Assembly: GCA_015068025.1 (NCBI GenBank)
Contig: SVLH01000017.1
Span: 1-39,181 of the forward strand
DNA from: Oscillospiraceae bacterium
GTDB lineage: Bacteria; Bacillota; Clostridia; Oscillospirales; Oscillospiraceae
Direction: 5' to 3'
DNA length: 39,181 bases
Numbering within the stretch: the first letter of the stretch is position 1; each line of letters begins with the position of its first letter. Under the pieces are notes generated by a model. The model had not been told where the DNA came from, made no database searches, and worked only from the letters and a program-made list of their open reading frames with translations. Shown here piece after piece: positions 39,175 through 39,181 of this stretch. A program made the position numbers and the translations under genes.

Positions 39175-39181
39175 GTATCCT

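Noticed and set aside
1-39181. tRNA, rRNA, CRISPR, insertion sequence or prophage genes
   Set aside because: None recognised on either strand; all large stretches are explained by housekeeping, transport, inositol or spore genes.

Overview
The window (about 58% GC by eye) looks like a chromosomal piece of a spore-forming Clostridia, probably Oscillospirales (Oscillibacter/Flavonifractor-like). Supporting evidence: spore genes (spmA, spmB, dacF, cwlJ, gerQ, spoIVB, a GerMN lipoprotein), a ctsR-mcsA-clpC heat-shock operon with perfect CtsR boxes, a trmN6-rsmI/abrB block like that of Bacillus, lysine riboswitches and strong Shine-Dalgarno sites. No rRNA, tRNA, CRISPR array, transposase or phage gene was seen.

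Layout. 1-5.8 kb, mostly minus strand: an NhaC-family (LysW-type) transporter under a lysine riboswitch; a uracil permease behind a leader peptide and attenuator; a NUDIX-DUF3783-DUF523 cluster; an APC amino acid permease; and YjbQ. 5.8-7.6 kb: an omega-amidase-like nitrilase, divergent from yjbQ across a palindromic promoter, then a VanY-type carboxypeptidase. 7.7-16.9 kb: a myo-inositol unit. A sugar-type ABC importer (binding protein, ATPase, permease) on the minus strand diverges from iolE-iolB-iolD-iolG on the plus strand. Both promoters carry the same LacI-type operator core. 16.9-21.8 kb: an MBL-fold hydrolase, a MoaE-like protein, dapA-dapB under a second lysine riboswitch, and a class I aminotransferase. 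21.8-27.3 kb: a membrane protein of unknown function and ctsR-mcsA-clpC, with no mcsB. 27.4-31 kb: a ferredoxin, trmN6-rsmI, abrB and spmA-spmB. 31-34.2 kb: a tightly overlapping minus-strand operon comEA - response regulator - histidine kinase - GerMN lipoprotein. 34.3-39.1 kb: dacF, a nitroreductase, cwlJ-gerQ, a TSCPD-domain protein and a C-terminally shortened spoIVB.

How the genes work together. The ABC importer plus IolG, IolE, IolD and IolB would take up myo-inositol and convert it to 2-deoxy-5-keto-gluconate; the later steps (IolC, IolJ, IolA) are not here. Lysine level controls both predicted lysine uptake (first riboswitch) and entry into diaminopimelate/lysine synthesis (second riboswitch). 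The most unusual signals are RNA-level ones: a pyrBI-like coupled attenuator before the uracil permease, a 30-bp palindrome that is itself a promoter in both directions, and five hairpins in a row between iolD and iolG.
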